From an uncultured Paracoccaceae bacterium (GTDB taxonomy: Bacteria > Pseudomonadota > Alphaproteobacteria > Rhodobacterales > Rhodobacteraceae), in NCBI GenBank assembly GCA_947498415.1, contig CANMKB010000001.1:620001-684000 (forward strand): DNA of 64,000 nt. Direction: 5' to 3'. Shown here one piece after another: positions 35,254 to 44,293 of this stretch. The position numbers and the translations under genes are program-made. Positions within the stretch are counted from its first letter, which is position 1; each line of letters begins with the position of its first letter. The notes beneath the pieces are model-generated. The model was not told where the DNA came from. It did not search any database and saw nothing but the letters and a program-made list of their open reading frames with translations.

Positions 35254-36027
35254 TTACTTCTCGGGATAGTCTCTGAGAAAGACCCAACGATCCCCTTCAC
35301 TCATCTCTGGCTGAAAGGCATATCCACCCAGATCAAAGTCCTTGAGGCCATCGGCCTGCGTTAAGCGGTTCTGAATGATAAACCGCGCCATGCTGCCTCG
35401 GGCTTTCTTAGCAAAGAAGCTCACAATCTTGGGCTGGCCATTCTTCAGCTCCATAAAGACTGGCGTGATGACCCGCAACTTCAAAGCTTTCAGATCAACG
35501 GCACCAAAGTATTCTTGAGAGGCGCAGTTCACCAATGTGTCGGTTCCAATCTGCTCGGCCTGCGCGTTCAGCCGTTTTGAAAGGGCATCGCGCCAAAATT
35601 CATAAAGGTTCTTACCGCGTCGCGTTTTCAGGCGACTGCCCATTTCCAAGCGATATGGCTGCATGGCGTCCAGCGGGCGCAACAGACCGTAAAGGCCTGA
35701 CAGAATACGCAAATGATCTTGGGCCCACGCCACTTCATCCGGATCCAGCGACTTTGCTTCCAAGCCAATGTAGGTGTCACCGGCAAAGGCATAGACCGCA
35801 GGGCGCGTGACAAATGCATCTGGTTCAGCTTCGAAGGCTTTGAAACGATCTCGGTTCAAACGTGCGAGGTCTGGGCTAAGGTCCATTAACTTTTGAAGGT
35901 CACCCAAAGTTAGATTGCGCGCCGTTTTGACAAGCTTAAGCGCTTCGTCTTGCAGGTCAGGTTGCGTGGTTTGGGCCTCGATCGGATCCCAATCCAAACG
36001 TTTCGCAGGAGATGTTACGATCAGCAT
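35254..36027 (-). CDS. yaaA: Peroxide stress protein YaaA
   Basis: A 257-residue DUF328/UPF0246 protein with the start MLIVTSPAKRLDW and the conserved stretches SGLYGLLRPLD, MGSRLKT and NCASQEYFGAV. In Escherichia coli YaaA lowers free iron under peroxide stress and binds DNA. It follows recQ by 17 bp on the same strand, so the two are probably co-transcribed. All conserved blocks are present. Confidence 0.92.
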   Translation of the reverse strand: MLIVTSPAKRLDWDPIEAQTTQPDLQDEALKLVKTARNLTLGDLQKLMDLSPDLARLNRDRFKAFEAEPDAFVTRPAVYAFAGDTYIGLEAKSLDPDEVAWAQDHLRILSGLYGLLRPLDAMQPYRLEMGSRLKTRRGKNLYEFWRDALSKRLNAQAEQIGTDTLVNCASQEYFGAVDLKALKLRVITPVFMELKNGQPKIVSFFAKKARGSMARFIIQNRLTQADGLKDFDLGGYAFQPEMSEGDRWVFLRDYPEK

Positions 36028-36044
36028 ATTGGATCCTTCATAGG

Positions 36045-38096
36045 TTAGGTGGCCTCGCGCAAAACATCTAGAAAGGCGCCGCCAAAGCGTTCGGCCCGTT
36101 TGTCGCCAAGCAAACGCCCCATAGCGGCTTCGTCAGAGGGTTTCGTGGACGCAATTTTAGCGAGGAGAGATGCAGAGCAAGACAAGGGCTTGTCTATGCC
36201 GTCTGGCCCGCGAGACAAGTCTGCCTGAACTTCCAGCAAACGGTCATAGATGGATCCGGCTTCGCGCCCCGCAAGTTTGCGACGGGTGGGATGTACGACC
36301 TCGGCTTCGCCGGTGATGACTTGCAAGAAATCGTCGCCGTAGCGTTCCAGCTTTTTTGCACCCACACCGCTAATTCGTGCCATATCGTCTAAAGAGGTTG
36401 GCCGGTTTTCGGCCATTTCGATGAGCGTTTTGTCGTTAAAGATAATATAGGCGGGGACTTTTGCTGCCTCTGCCAAACCTCTTCGTTTCGCCTTAAGGGC
36501 TGACAGCAAAGGTGCGTCTTCTTCGTTGACCAGCGTTTTCACAGCCGGGCGCCGTGCTGCCTTTTTAATGCTGTCACGGCGAAGCTCGATGGATGCCTCG
36601 CCACGCAAAATGGGCAGCGCATCGTCCGTCATGCGTAACGCGCCATGGCGCTCTGGATCAGGGCGCAAAAGATCGTGCCCCATCATCTGACGAAAGATGG
36701 CTTGCCATTGGCGCTTATCATACTCGCGACCAACCCCAAATGTGGGCAGGGCATCGTGCCCCTTTTGGCGCATACGATCTGTTTCGTTGCCAAGCAGAAC
36801 ATCAATCAGGTGCCCGGTGCCAAACCATTCCCCTGTTCGCAAAACGGCTGACAAAGCCTTGCGTACAGACTCGGTTCCATCAAACACATCTGCTGGCGTG
36901 TCACACAGGTCGCACCTTTGACACGTCACATCGGTTTCGCCGAAGTAGCGCAGTAATTCGGCGCGACGGCACCGCAAGGCCTCGGCCAAGCCAAGTAACG
37001 AATTGAGGCGTGCGTGATCAGCAGCTCGCATTTCAGGCGGGGCCAGTCCTTCGTCGATTTGTGAGCGACGCAGGCGGATGTCTTCGGGGCCAAACAAGGT
37101 AAGGGTTTCTGCTGGGGCGCCATCCCGCCCGGCCCGCCCGATCTCTTGGTAATAGGCCTCTATTGACTTGGGTAAATCTGCATGAGCGACCCAACGAATA
37201 TCCGGTTTGTCGATGCCCATTCCAAAGGCGACAGTGGCCACGACAATCAACCCATCTTCTCGTTGAAAGCGGATTTCGGTATCGCGGCGTTCATCAGCGT
37301 CCATACCACCGTGATAATGGAGCGCGAGATGCCCGACCTCTCTCAGCGCCTTGGCAAGGTTTTCGGTTTTCGCGCGGGTTCCGCAATAGACGATGCCAGA
37401 TTGACCTTTGCGCGCAGCAGCAAATTCAAGGATTTGCTGGCGCGGCCCATCCTTGGCTGCAAACGCCAGGTGGATGTTGGGGCGATCAAAGCCGTGCAAG
37501 AATGTTGAAGGTGCTTCGCCATCAAACAAGCGACGCACGATTTCTTCGCGGGTCTCGGCATCAGCCGTCGCTGTAAATGCTGCAAGCGGGACGTCTAATG
37601 CGCGTCTAAGTTCGCCTATCCGTAGATAGTCTGGCCGGAAATCATGCCCCCACTGGCTGACGCAATGCGCCTCATCCACTGCGATCAGGCCGACGCCAAT
37701 CTTACGGAGCATTCCCATCGCCGCACCAGATGCGAGTCGTTCTGGAGCGATATAAAGAAGCTTGAGCCTGCCATCCTCGATGGATTTCCAGACCTCTGCG
37801 GTTTCTTCATCGGTATTGCCAGAGGTCAGAGCGCCGGCACATACACCCGCTTCGCGCAGCGCTCGAACTTGGTCGCGCATCAAAGCAATCAATGGGGAAA
37901 TCACGACGGTTACACCGTCACGCACCAATGCAGGAAGTTGAAAGCACAGCGACTTGCCGCCGCCTGTTGGCATGATGGCAAGGACGTTCTGACCCTGTAC
38001 CACGGCATCCACGATCTCTTCCTGCCCAGGGCGGAAGGCGTCAAAGCCAAAAATGTCACGCAACAGGGCGTCGGCCGCCATGGTGTGTCCTGCCAA
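36045..38096 (-). CDS. recQ: ATP-dependent DNA helicase RecQ
   Basis: 3'-5' helicase of 683 residues for recombination and fork repair. It has the full superfamily 2 set: Walker A MPTGGGKSLCFQLP, DEAH with the aromatic loop (DEAHCVSQWGHDFRP), motif VI QEIGRAGRDG, the zinc-binding region CRRAELLRYF...CQRCDLC, a winged helix and one HRDC domain (about 530-600). An ATG at 38081 (MAADALLRD) is an alternative start. It is the first gene of a pair with yaaA. Confidence 0.95.
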   Translation of the reverse strand: MAGHTMAADALLRDIFGFDAFRPGQEEIVDAVVQGQNVLAIMPTGGGKSLCFQLPALVRDGVTVVISPLIALMRDQVRALREAGVCAGALTSGNTDEETAEVWKSIEDGRLKLLYIAPERLASGAAMGMLRKIGVGLIAVDEAHCVSQWGHDFRPDYLRIGELRRALDVPLAAFTATADAETREEIVRRLFDGEAPSTFLHGFDRPNIHLAFAAKDGPRQQILEFAAARKGQSGIVYCGTRAKTENLAKALREVGHLALHYHGGMDADERRDTEIRFQREDGLIVVATVAFGMGIDKPDIRWVAHADLPKSIEAYYQEIGRAGRDGAPAETLTLFGPEDIRLRRSQIDEGLAPPEMRAADHARLNSLLGLAEALRCRRAELLRYFGETDVTCQRCDLCDTPADVFDGTESVRKALSAVLRTGEWFGTGHLIDVLLGNETDRMRQKGHDALPTFGVGREYDKRQWQAIFRQMMGHDLLRPDPERHGALRMTDDALPILRGEASIELRRDSIKKAARRPAVKTLVNEEDAPLLSALKAKRRGLAEAAKVPAYIIFNDKTLIEMAENRPTSLDDMARISGVGAKKLERYGDDFLQVITGEAEVVHPTRRKLAGREAGSIYDRLLEVQADLSRGPDGIDKPLSCSASLLAKIASTKPSDEAAMGRLLGDKRAERFGGAFLDVLREAT

Positions 38097-38169
38097 TTTA
38101 GAATGTCTGCTCTTGGCAGGAAATGAATCACATCAGGTCTGAGGCGACAAGGCCTCCTTGATCACAAGA

Positions 38170-38451
38170 TCAAAGTAAAACTGCCGGGAGAATGTAGTCG
38201 CGCAGCGAAATGACGATGATAAATGCCGCCAGCGGTGCCAAATCCAAAGGATGGGTGTTCGGCAATACATTTCGAATAGGGCGATAGATCGGCTCGAGAA
38301 GGCGGTTCAAACCATACCAAAGCTGCGCAACAAATTGTTGGCCCAAGTTGAGTACGTTGAAATTGATCAACCAACTCATGATGATGTGAATGATCATGAT
38401 GAAAAACACTGCATCCAAAACAAGTCGCAGCGGACCGTAAATCGCCATCAT
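38170..38451 (-). CDS. YggT family membrane protein
   Basis: A 93-residue inner-membrane protein of the YggT family with two hydrophobic segments and the conserved FNVLNLGQQFVAQLWYGLNRLLEPIYRPIRN region, here seen in pieces around residues 30-65. YggT proteins are linked to cell division and osmotic response but their biochemical role is unsettled. It lies between recQ and a divergent thioesterase-like gene. Confidence 0.85.
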   Translation of the reverse strand: MMAIYGPLRLVLDAVFFIMIIHIIMSWLINFNVLNLGQQFVAQLWYGLNRLLEPIYRPIRNVLPNTHPLDLAPLAAFIIVISLRDYILPAVLL

Positions 38452-38572
38452 CGGATAGTTCCTCTCTTAACCTCGACCATGAAGTAAGCGCCACGACGTC
38501 AAAGAGCAAGTGCCGCAAGGTCGGGATTGACGTTCTCGCTACTTTTGACCAAATGCATTTAAGGAGTTTGCT

Positions 38573-39160
38573 ATGTATCCATTTATTCGTATGGCAGCGG
38601 GCGCCCTTAAAGCCCGCAAGCAAGACCCCATCGGCATTACCGAAACTCATGTCTCGCATCATATTTGCTGGCCATGGGATGTCGATTTCTGGAACGAGCT
38701 TAATAATGGACGAACTTTAACATTATATGATCTTGGGCGCATTCCAATGGCAATGCGAATGGGGCTGATGACAGCCCTTTCTGAAAACAAGTGGGGCCTG
38801 ACGGTTGCTGGTACCTCTGTGCGATATCGCCGTCGCATTCGTCCCTTTGAAAGATTTCAAATGAAAAGCCGGGGCGTATGCTGGGATGATAAGTTCTTTT
38901 ATCTTGAGCAATCCATTTGGAAACGGAACGGCGAATGTGCCAATCATGCGCTGTATCGTACAGCGACGACGGATAAAAACGGGATCGTTGCACCTTGGAA
39001 AGTGGCGGAGGCCATGGGCTACGCCCCGGAATCGCCTGAGATGCCGCATTGGATCAAAAAGTGGATCGAGGCCGAAATTGAACGCCCTTGGCCGCCGATG
39101 CAGGACGAGCTCACTTCAGTAACCTCTGGTGGAAAGCCGCAAGAATACCTTGCGTCTTAG
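38573..39160 (+). CDS. Hotdog-fold thioesterase-like protein
   Basis: A 195-residue protein of the 4HBT-like acyl-CoA thioesterase superfamily (PF13279 type). The conserved start ETHVSHHICWPWDVDFWNELNNGRTLTLYDLGR is the region around the active site, and the core continues through SVRYRRRIRPFERFQMKSR and FFYLEQSIWKRNGE. AAGGAG lies 9 bp before the ATG. The substrate is not known; members cleave short acyl-CoA or aryl-CoA thioesters. Confidence 0.75.
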   Translation: MYPFIRMAAGALKARKQDPIGITETHVSHHICWPWDVDFWNELNNGRTLTLYDLGRIPMAMRMGLMTALSENKWGLTVAGTSVRYRRRIRPFERFQMKSRGVCWDDKFFYLEQSIWKRNGECANHALYRTATTDKNGIVAPWKVAEAMGYAPESPEMPHWIKKWIEAEIERPWPPMQDELTSVTSGGKPQEYLAS

Positions 39161-39201
39161 GGGAAATCTTGACTAAGTCCTCATAGACATTGGGGACTGT
39201 C

Positions 39202-40590
39202 ATGACACATAAAGCTGAGCGCCGCCGTATCTGGGGTTGGTTCTTTTTTGATTGGGCGAGCCAGCCCTATCACACTTTGCTGCTTACCTTCATCTTTGGG
39301 CCTTATATCGTTGGCATCGCTGCCGATACCTTTATGGCGGATGGTGTCAGCGAAAGCACAGCCAAAGCTCAGGCGCAAACAATGTGGTCCAGTATGTTGA
39401 CTGTGGCCGGGCTGGTGATTGGCTTCTCCGCGCCTGTGCTTGGCGCCCTTGCCGATACCGCTGGGCGGCGCATACCCTGGATTTTTGCTTTCTCTTTCCT
39501 TTATGTGATCGGGGCTGGGGCGCTTTGGTTTGCGTCGCCGGATGGCTCAAACCTAACGCAGACGCTTACCTTATTTGCCATTGGCTTTATCGGCGCAGAA
39601 TTTGCTTTGATCTTTGTAAATGCTCAGCTGCCTGGGCTGGGCGATGACCAAGAGGTTGGTGAAATCTCTGGTTCTGGATTTGCCTTTGGCTATCTGGGAG
39701 GATTGGTTTCATTGATCATATTGCTCGCGTTTTTTGTCGAGCAGGCAAATGGAAAGACCCTATTTGGGCTTGATCCTGCGTTTGGTCTGGACGCGAGCCA
39801 AAAAGAAGGAACAAGAGCTGTTGGCCCAATTGTCGCGATATGGTTTGTCGTGTTCATGGTTCCGTACTTCCTATGGGTGCGCGATCGCACACCAAATGGA
39901 AATAAACCGAGCATTTCAGCGGCGCTAAAACGCCTGTCTGGGTCAATCTCATCCTTGCGGTATCGCCTTTCGTTAAGCTCCTACCTTGGGTCTTCGATGT
40001 TTTACCGGGATGCGCTGGGCGGGCTTTATGGCTTTGGTGGTACATATGCGCGGCTGGTGTTGGATTGGACGATTGTCCAGATCGGTGTCTTTGGGATTAT
40101 CAGCATCATTGCCGCTGCGTTGTTTAGTTTTCTTGGCGGCAAAGCTGACCGAAAATACGGGCCCAAGCCAGTTATTACCTTTGCCATTTGGGTCTTGATG
40201 TTCGTGTGTGTTGTGGTCGTTGGTATGGACCGAACGCAGCTATTTGGCATTTCACTGGCCGAAGGGTCTAGAGTTCCGGATTTGATATTCTATGGCTGCG
40301 GTATACTGATTGGGGGCATGGGCGGTGTTCTGCAATCTGCCAGCCGCTCGTTGATGGTCCGTCACTCTGATCCTGAAAACCCGACGGAAAGCTTTGGTTT
40401 GTTTGGGCTGTCAGGGCGCGCCACGTCGTTTTTGGCGCCTGCCTCGATTGGTGCTGTGACTGCTGCGACCGAAAGCGCACGGATTGGCATTTCTCCGCTG
40501 ATCGTTCTTTTCTTGTTAGGACTAATCCTGTTACGCTGGGTGAAACCAGAAGGGGACCGAGCAGAATGGGAAAACTCTTCACAAGCATGA
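39202..40590 (+). CDS. UMF1-type MFS transporter
   Basis: A 462-residue major facilitator of the UMF1/Atg22-like group, with about 12 membrane spans and the signature RRIWGWFFFDWASQPYHTL at the start. The second half has FGIISIIAAALFSFLGGKADRKYGPK. The ATG at 39202 is chosen because GGGGA lies 5-9 bp upstream; an in-frame TTG at 39190 precedes that site. UMF1 proteins are thought to export amino acids or other small molecules, but the substrate here is unknown. It overlaps mepA by 25 bp. Confidence 0.85.
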   Translation: MTHKAERRRIWGWFFFDWASQPYHTLLLTFIFGPYIVGIAADTFMADGVSESTAKAQAQTMWSSMLTVAGLVIGFSAPVLGALADTAGRRIPWIFAFSFLYVIGAGALWFASPDGSNLTQTLTLFAIGFIGAEFALIFVNAQLPGLGDDQEVGEISGSGFAFGYLGGLVSLIILLAFFVEQANGKTLFGLDPAFGLDASQKEGTRAVGPIVAIWFVVFMVPYFLWVRDRTPNGNKPSISAALKRLSGSISSLRYRLSLSSYLGSSMFYRDALGGLYGFGGTYARLVLDWTIVQIGVFGIISIIAAALFSFLGGKADRKYGPKPVITFAIWVLMFVCVVVVGMDRTQLFGISLAEGSRVPDLIFYGCGILIGGMGGVLQSASRSLMVRHSDPENPTESFGLFGLSGRATSFLAPASIGAVTAATESARIGISPLIVLFLLGLILLRWVKPEGDRAEWENSSQA

Positions 40591-41480
40591 CGTTCTTATT
40601 GGCTTTGATGGCGTGTCAGTCATCAGAACCGCAAGTAACACGTGTAACAGCCAAACAAGAAGTCCCTGTAGAAATGCGTGGCGTGCCAGCCAAGCAATTC
40701 TTTGGTGCTCGGCCTCAGGGCTCGGTGCAAACACCCAAACCGCATGGAGGATATGCAAAAGGGTGTATCGCCGGGGCTGAAATGCTTCCGGAGACTGGGC
40801 CAACTTGGCAGGCGATGCGCCTGTCGCGCAACCGTAACTGGGGGCACCCAGAGACCATCGATTTCATTAAGACGCTGTCGGCGAAAGCGGCCCGCCAGTC
40901 TGGCTGGGAAGGGCTGTATATCGGCGATATCAGTCAGCCCCGCGGCGGTCCAATGCTCAGCGGGCACCGCAGCCATCAGATTGGTATGGATATCGACATT
41001 TGGATGTTGCCGCCCAAGCGGCTTGATCTGTCGCGCGCGGAACGGGAAAACATCAGTTCAATCTCGATGCGTCGGTCCAACGGTGCTTACGTGAATAGTA
41101 AGTGGACACGCCAACACCACGAAATCTTGAAAGCCGCCGCAAAAGACCTAAGAACAGCCCGAATTTTTGTCTTCCCCGGCGCTAAGGTGCAAATGTGCAA
41201 GGATGAAAAAGGGGACCGGAGTTGGTTGCGTAAGGTTAGGCCATGGTGGGGGCACCACTACCATTTCCATGTGCGCCTGACATGCCCAGATGATGCACCG
41301 GGCTGCACCAACCAAGCGGCCCCGCCAGCCGGGGATGGATGTGATGATGCGCAAACATGGGTGAACAATATCTTGAACCCACCGCCTCCAAACCCTAATG
41401 CTCCGAAACCAAAACCTCGAAGAGAACTCACAGTCGCGGATCTTCCTAATCAATGCGTAAACGTTTTACAGTCGCGCTAG
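40566..41480 (+). CDS. mepA: Penicillin-insensitive murein endopeptidase
   Basis: A 304-residue periplasmic LAS-type metallopeptidase that cuts D-Ala-mDAP cross-links in peptidoglycan. The N-terminus has a lipobox-like LLALMAC (Cys17). Zinc ligands lie in [15 protein letters not shown] and in [15 protein letters not shown]. Cysteines that form disulfides in MepA are present ([26 protein letters not shown]). It overlaps both neighbours, UMF1 by 25 bp and the esterase-like gene by 28 bp, so the three form one transcription unit. Confidence 0.93.
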   Translation: MGKLFTSMTFLLALMACQSSEPQVTRVTAKQEVPVEMRGVPAKQFFGARPQGSVQTPKPHGGYAKGCIAGAEMLPETGPTWQAMRLSRNRNWGHPETIDFIKTLSAKAARQSGWEGLYIGDISQPRGGPMLSGHRSHQIGMDIDIWMLPPKRLDLSRAERENISSISMRRSNGAYVNSKWTRQHHEILKAAAKDLRTARIFVFPGAKVQMCKDEKGDRSWLRKVRPWWGHHYHFHVRLTCPDDAPGCTNQAAPPAGDGCDDAQTWVNNILNPPPPNPNAPKPKPRRELTVADLPNQCVNVLQSR

Positions 41481-42349
41481 TCGCGGCGGTGTTTCTTGGC
41501 TGGCAAGTGCGCGCCACACCCGACGGTGTGGCGCAATTGTTGTCAGAAACAGAATGGGCCCAACCTGAACCATGGTTTGGGGGGTTTTCAGCGATTGAGA
41601 TGACGGATGATGGGCAATTTGTTGCGTTGTCAGACCGAGGGCACATCGTTGAGGCATCTTTGGTTCGCGTGAACGGTGAAATAACGTCGGTTCAATCTTC
41701 AGAAGTGTACGAATTGGCTGATGCGCGTGGCAGAACGGTGGGCGCACCAAAGGGTGATTCCGAAGGTCTGGCCATCGGCCAGGATGGAAGGCTGTTTGTT
41801 TCCTTCGAAGGATCGCATCAAGTGCGGGGCTATGCACGTGTCGATAGCCCGGCAACAGATCTGCCGCGACACAGCGATTTTAAGAAAATGAGGCACAACG
41901 GCTCGCTGGAAGCCTTGGCAATTGATGCTGATAATCGTCTTTATACTTTGCCGGAAACACCAAAAGATGATCCCAAGGGTATCCCGATTTACCGCTTTGA
42001 AAATGGCGTTTGGGATCGGTCCTTCCACATTCCCAAGCGTGATGGCTTTGAGGCCGTCGGAGCAGACTTTGGCCCAGACGGGCGGCTGTTTGTGCTTGAG
42101 CGCAGGTTTTTTGGATTTGGATTTCGATCTCGTGTCCGCAGTTTCACTTTAGGGAAAGCCGGTGTCTTGCGTGAAGACCTTATTTTGTCCACCTCAGTCG
42201 GGCAGCACGATAACCTAGAAGGACTAACGGTCTGGACGGATCATCTTGGTGATACGCGTCTCACGATGATCTCAGACGATAACTTTATGTTTTTCCAAAG
42301 AACGGAAATCGTAGAGTATCGGTTGCCTCGAACACAGGGTTCGGGCTGA
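41453..42349 (+). CDS. Esterase-like protein of the phytase family
   Basis: A 298-residue exported protein of the phytase-like esterase domain family (PF13449). A signal peptide ([15 protein letters not shown]) precedes a beta-propeller fold with repeats such as [21 protein letters not shown] and [19 protein letters not shown]. Its last part carries DNLEGLTVW and [13 protein letters not shown], conserved in the family. It is translated with mepA and so may act in the periplasm. The substrate is unknown. Confidence 0.82.
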   Translation: MRKRFTVALVAAVFLGWQVRATPDGVAQLLSETEWAQPEPWFGGFSAIEMTDDGQFVALSDRGHIVEASLVRVNGEITSVQSSEVYELADARGRTVGAPKGDSEGLAIGQDGRLFVSFEGSHQVRGYARVDSPATDLPRHSDFKKMRHNGSLEALAIDADNRLYTLPETPKDDPKGIPIYRFENGVWDRSFHIPKRDGFEAVGADFGPDGRLFVLERRFFGFGFRSRVRSFTLGKAGVLREDLILSTSVGQHDNLEGLTVWTDHLGDTRLTMISDDNFMFFQRTEIVEYRLPRTQGSG

Positions 42350-42467
42350 TCTTCTGCGGCGATGTTAGCAAAAATTTCATACGATTCAAATGCTCTTGTG
42401 TGGAGAATGCTCAGTTTCACATCACTTGTGACAATCCGCATCATCGTGGGGAAAGTATCTACAAATA

Positions 42468-42504
42468 CCACATTATTTTGTTTTGACTTATTCAAATAAT
42501 GTGG
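42468..42504. repeat. 11-bp inverted repeat upstream of the arfB leader
   Basis: CCACATTATTT at 42468-42478 pairs perfectly with AAATAATGTGG at 42494-42504 across 15 bases. It lies just before the structured leader and in an AT-rich stretch, so it may be an operator or a transcribed hairpin. No T-tract follows, so it is not a typical terminator of the preceding gene. Confidence 0.6.
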
Positions 42505-42544
42505 CACCCTGAGCTTAGCAAAACAGCTTGAAAGGAGGTGCCCA

Positions 42545-42601
42545 TTGTCTAGAGAAGTCACGGAGAACGGTGTCGGAACAGTTCGGAGGGACGGCAGCTA
42601 G
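42545..42601 (+). CDS. Putative 18-residue leader peptide
   Basis: AAAGGAGGT ends 5 bases before a TTG at 42545, which opens 18 codons (MSREVTENGVGTVRRDGS) to a TAG at 42599-42601. The ribosome site is among the best in the window, but it can be locked by GCACCTCC at 42651. The codons contain no run of one amino acid, so classic amino-acid attenuation is unlikely. The coding nature is a guess based on the ribosome site. Confidence 0.35.
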   Translation: MSREVTENGVGTVRRDGS

Positions 42602-42670
42602 GGCAGCCCTTGGCTGATTAGAACTTCAAATTGGTAGCTGCCTAACCGGCGCACCTCCATACATCTCGAA

Positions 42671-42700
42671 GGGCTGTTCCCCAGGTGGAACGGCCCTTTT
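42671..42700 (+). terminator. Rho-independent terminator before arfB
   Basis: GGGCTGTTCC and GGAACGGCCC pair, with one G-U pair, around a CCAGGT loop and are followed by TTTT. It lies 25 bp before the arfB ATG, an unusual place unless it is part of a small RNA or an attenuator. Confidence 0.8.
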
Positions 42701-42724
42701 CGATATCCCTAAAGACCACCTGAT

Positions 42725-43144
42725 ATGCTTAAAGTGAACGAACAGATCACCATCCAAGATTGGGAGCTGACCGAGCAATTTGTTCGTGCATCCGGCCCTG
42801 GTGGGCAGAACGTAAACAAAGTGTCTACGGCGGTTGAGCTGCGGTTCGAGGCAGAAAGGTCGCCAAGCATTCCCGGCCCGGTCAAATCACGTCTTAAACG
42901 ATTGGCGGGGCGGCGTTGGACCAAAGAGGGTGCGCTGATCATTCAGTGTGACGAAACCCGAAGTCAGGCCCGCAATCGAGATATCGCGCGGGAGCGTCTT
43001 GCAGATTTGATTTTGAAGGCAACCATAAAGCCAAAAAGGCGCATCGCGACCAAACCGACTTACGGCAGCAAGCAACGTCGCCTAAAGGCCAAAAAAGAAC
43101 GCGGCGAAGTCAAAGCGATGCGCGGACGCGTCAAAGACGAATAG
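42725..43144 (+). CDS. arfB: Alternative ribosome-rescue factor ArfB (peptidyl-tRNA hydrolase)
   Basis: A 139-residue release-factor-like hydrolase (YaeJ/ICT1 type) that frees stalled ribosomes. The catalytic loop GPGGQNVNK at residues 24-32 has the essential GGQ, and the basic C-terminal tail (KPKRRIATKPTYGSKQRR, then further Lys and Arg) would lie in the empty mRNA channel. No codon-recognition domain is present, as expected. No strong ribosome site precedes the ATG at 42725, and a terminator lies 25 bp upstream, so expression may be low or conditional. Confidence 0.92.
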   Translation: MLKVNEQITIQDWELTEQFVRASGPGGQNVNKVSTAVELRFEAERSPSIPGPVKSRLKRLAGRRWTKEGALIIQCDETRSQARNRDIARERLADLILKATIKPKRRIATKPTYGSKQRRLKAKKERGEVKAMRGRVKDE

Positions 43145-43849
43145 CTACATCACGCGAATGACGTCTTTGTCGATGCCTAGCATATAACCACGCCGCGCGA
43201 TGTTTTTTACCAGAAGCTCACTGACCATCTGATTGCCCAGACTGTCGCGCAGACGTTTGATCCGGGTCGCACCTGCCGCTTCTTCGCAATCCCCTTGAGG
43301 CTTTCCAGAGATCATGGCCTCGATCTCGATCCCCGACAGTACATCGTCATCCATCCGTGCCTCTGCCAGCACCGACAAAGTTTCCAGCGCGGCATCGGTA
43401 AGCTTAAAGCCCATATTGTTGAGGTAGACCTTTTTCTCGTCGCGGCTGATCAATAGGGAATTCACCTGAATGCCAGATCGTTCGATCTGCGCCATGCGTC
43501 GGTTCATCGTAATCAGCATCACCAAAAACACGAGTGCGGCAATCATCATGGCCGTCGCAAAGATGAGCAGCACAAATATCACCATGCGATAGCTGGAAAG
43601 AATCTCGGCAAAGCTAGTGCCCGACTGGGCCAGAATCTCCAGAAGCTTAAGATCTGCTTGCTTGGTGAGATCGTCATTCTCGACAAACAATTGTTCGACC
43701 CGTGCATTAAACGCATTTGCATCGGGGAGCGTGAATAAAAGCAAAGCACCCGCACCCAGCAAAATGGCCACGATGGCGATAATCCCAAACGTGACCACAC
43801 GACCGCCGATTTGGCGGGCCTCAATAGCGGAGGAAGAATTTTCCTGCAT
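43145..43849 (-). CDS. Membrane-anchored winged-helix protein
   Basis: A 234-residue protein with two hydrophobic spans (about 19-40 and 88-112) that enclose a periplasmic loop of about 45 residues, and a C-terminal cytoplasmic domain (about 150-234) that resembles an OmpR/PhoB winged helix: LTDAALETLSVLAEA, then ATRIKRLRDSLG and a hairpin ending ARRGYMLGID. Membrane-bound regulators such as ToxR and CadC carry this fold at the N-terminus; here it is at the C-terminus. It overlaps the start of the downstream-strand neighbour by about 29 bp of open frame and is likely co-transcribed with it. Target genes are unknown. Confidence 0.65.
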   Translation of the reverse strand: MQENSSSAIEARQIGGRVVTFGIIAIVAILLGAGALLLFTLPDANAFNARVEQLFVENDDLTKQADLKLLEILAQSGTSFAEILSSYRMVIFVLLIFATAMMIAALVFLVMLITMNRRMAQIERSGIQVNSLLISRDEKKVYLNNMGFKLTDAALETLSVLAEARMDDDVLSGIEIEAMISGKPQGDCEEAAGATRIKRLRDSLGNQMVSELLVKNIARRGYMLGIDKDVIRVM

Positions 43850-44117
43850 CGGCTTTCCTTGCAGCTAGACCACTTGAATCAAAGACTGACAGAACATTCA
43901 GTAAAACCCAACCATCAGACGTCAATCGTGGTTGAAGTTCGCGCTTGGCTTGAGAGGCAGAGCAGGTGCCGTTGATCTGGGCAACACCATAGTGCAGCCG
44001 CAGGGGATTGTTCTGTTTGGCTTTGTAATCCGCATAGCATTCCGCCTGGGCGCTGTGCGCCGCTAAGGTGACTGCCGCTATGAAAAGCGTTTTGGTCAGC
44101 AAGTGTCTCATGCCCAT
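43821..44117 (-). CDS. Small secreted protein of unknown function
   Basis: From the ATG at 44117 (MGMRHLLTKTLFIAAVTLAA) the protein is 98 residues, with a signal peptide ending near HSAQAEC and then a small soluble domain containing two cysteines (AECYADY, NGTCSAS), which could form a disulfide. A second ATG at 44111 is also possible. The open frame extends to 44153. It overlaps the membrane-anchored winged-helix gene by 29 bp on the same strand and so comes first in a two-gene unit. I recognise no named family. Confidence 0.6.
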   Translation of the reverse strand: MGMRHLLTKTLFIAAVTLAAHSAQAECYADYKAKQNNPLRLHYGVAQINGTCSASQAKRELQPRLTSDGWVLLNVLSVFDSSGLAARKADAGKFFLRY

Positions 44118-44293
44118 CACTCTGCTGTGAACGCGATAGATATTCAATAACAACAGAGGTTTCGAGGCGTGTTATTCGATAACGTGGCCCTGTTATTGCC
44201 TGTCTTTGGCAGGTGGCGCCAGTCTGAGTTCATCAAGGTCGCATCTTTCGCGGCCAACAGAACCGCAACTGCCACCTGATGAAAGGACACGCC

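Larger units (their letters stand above)
42532..42700 (+). ncRNA. Structured RNA or attenuator leader upstream of arfB
   Basis: A compact, strongly structured stretch. GGAGGTGC (42534-42541, a perfect ribosome site) pairs with GCACCTCC (42651-42658); inside it GGCAGCTA (42593-42600) pairs with TAGCTGCC (42635-42642). A terminator follows at 42671-42700. GGAACAGTTC (42575-42584) can pair over 10 bases, two of them G-U, with the whole 5' arm of that terminator (42671-42680) and so could prevent it. The ribosome site would start a TTG ORF of 18 codons (42545-42601) whose stop lies in the inner stem. It is either an attenuator controlling arfB or an independent small RNA; no known family was matched. 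Confidence 0.6.

Noticed and set aside
42241..42561. 106-codon minus-strand frame over the end of the esterase gene and the leader
   Set aside because: It runs across a conserved gene end and an inverted repeat and shows no coding features.
42532..42700. tmRNA or SRP RNA near arfB
   Set aside because: The stretch lacks the tRNA-like acceptor features of split alphaproteobacterial tmRNA and the conserved SRP RNA loop motifs.
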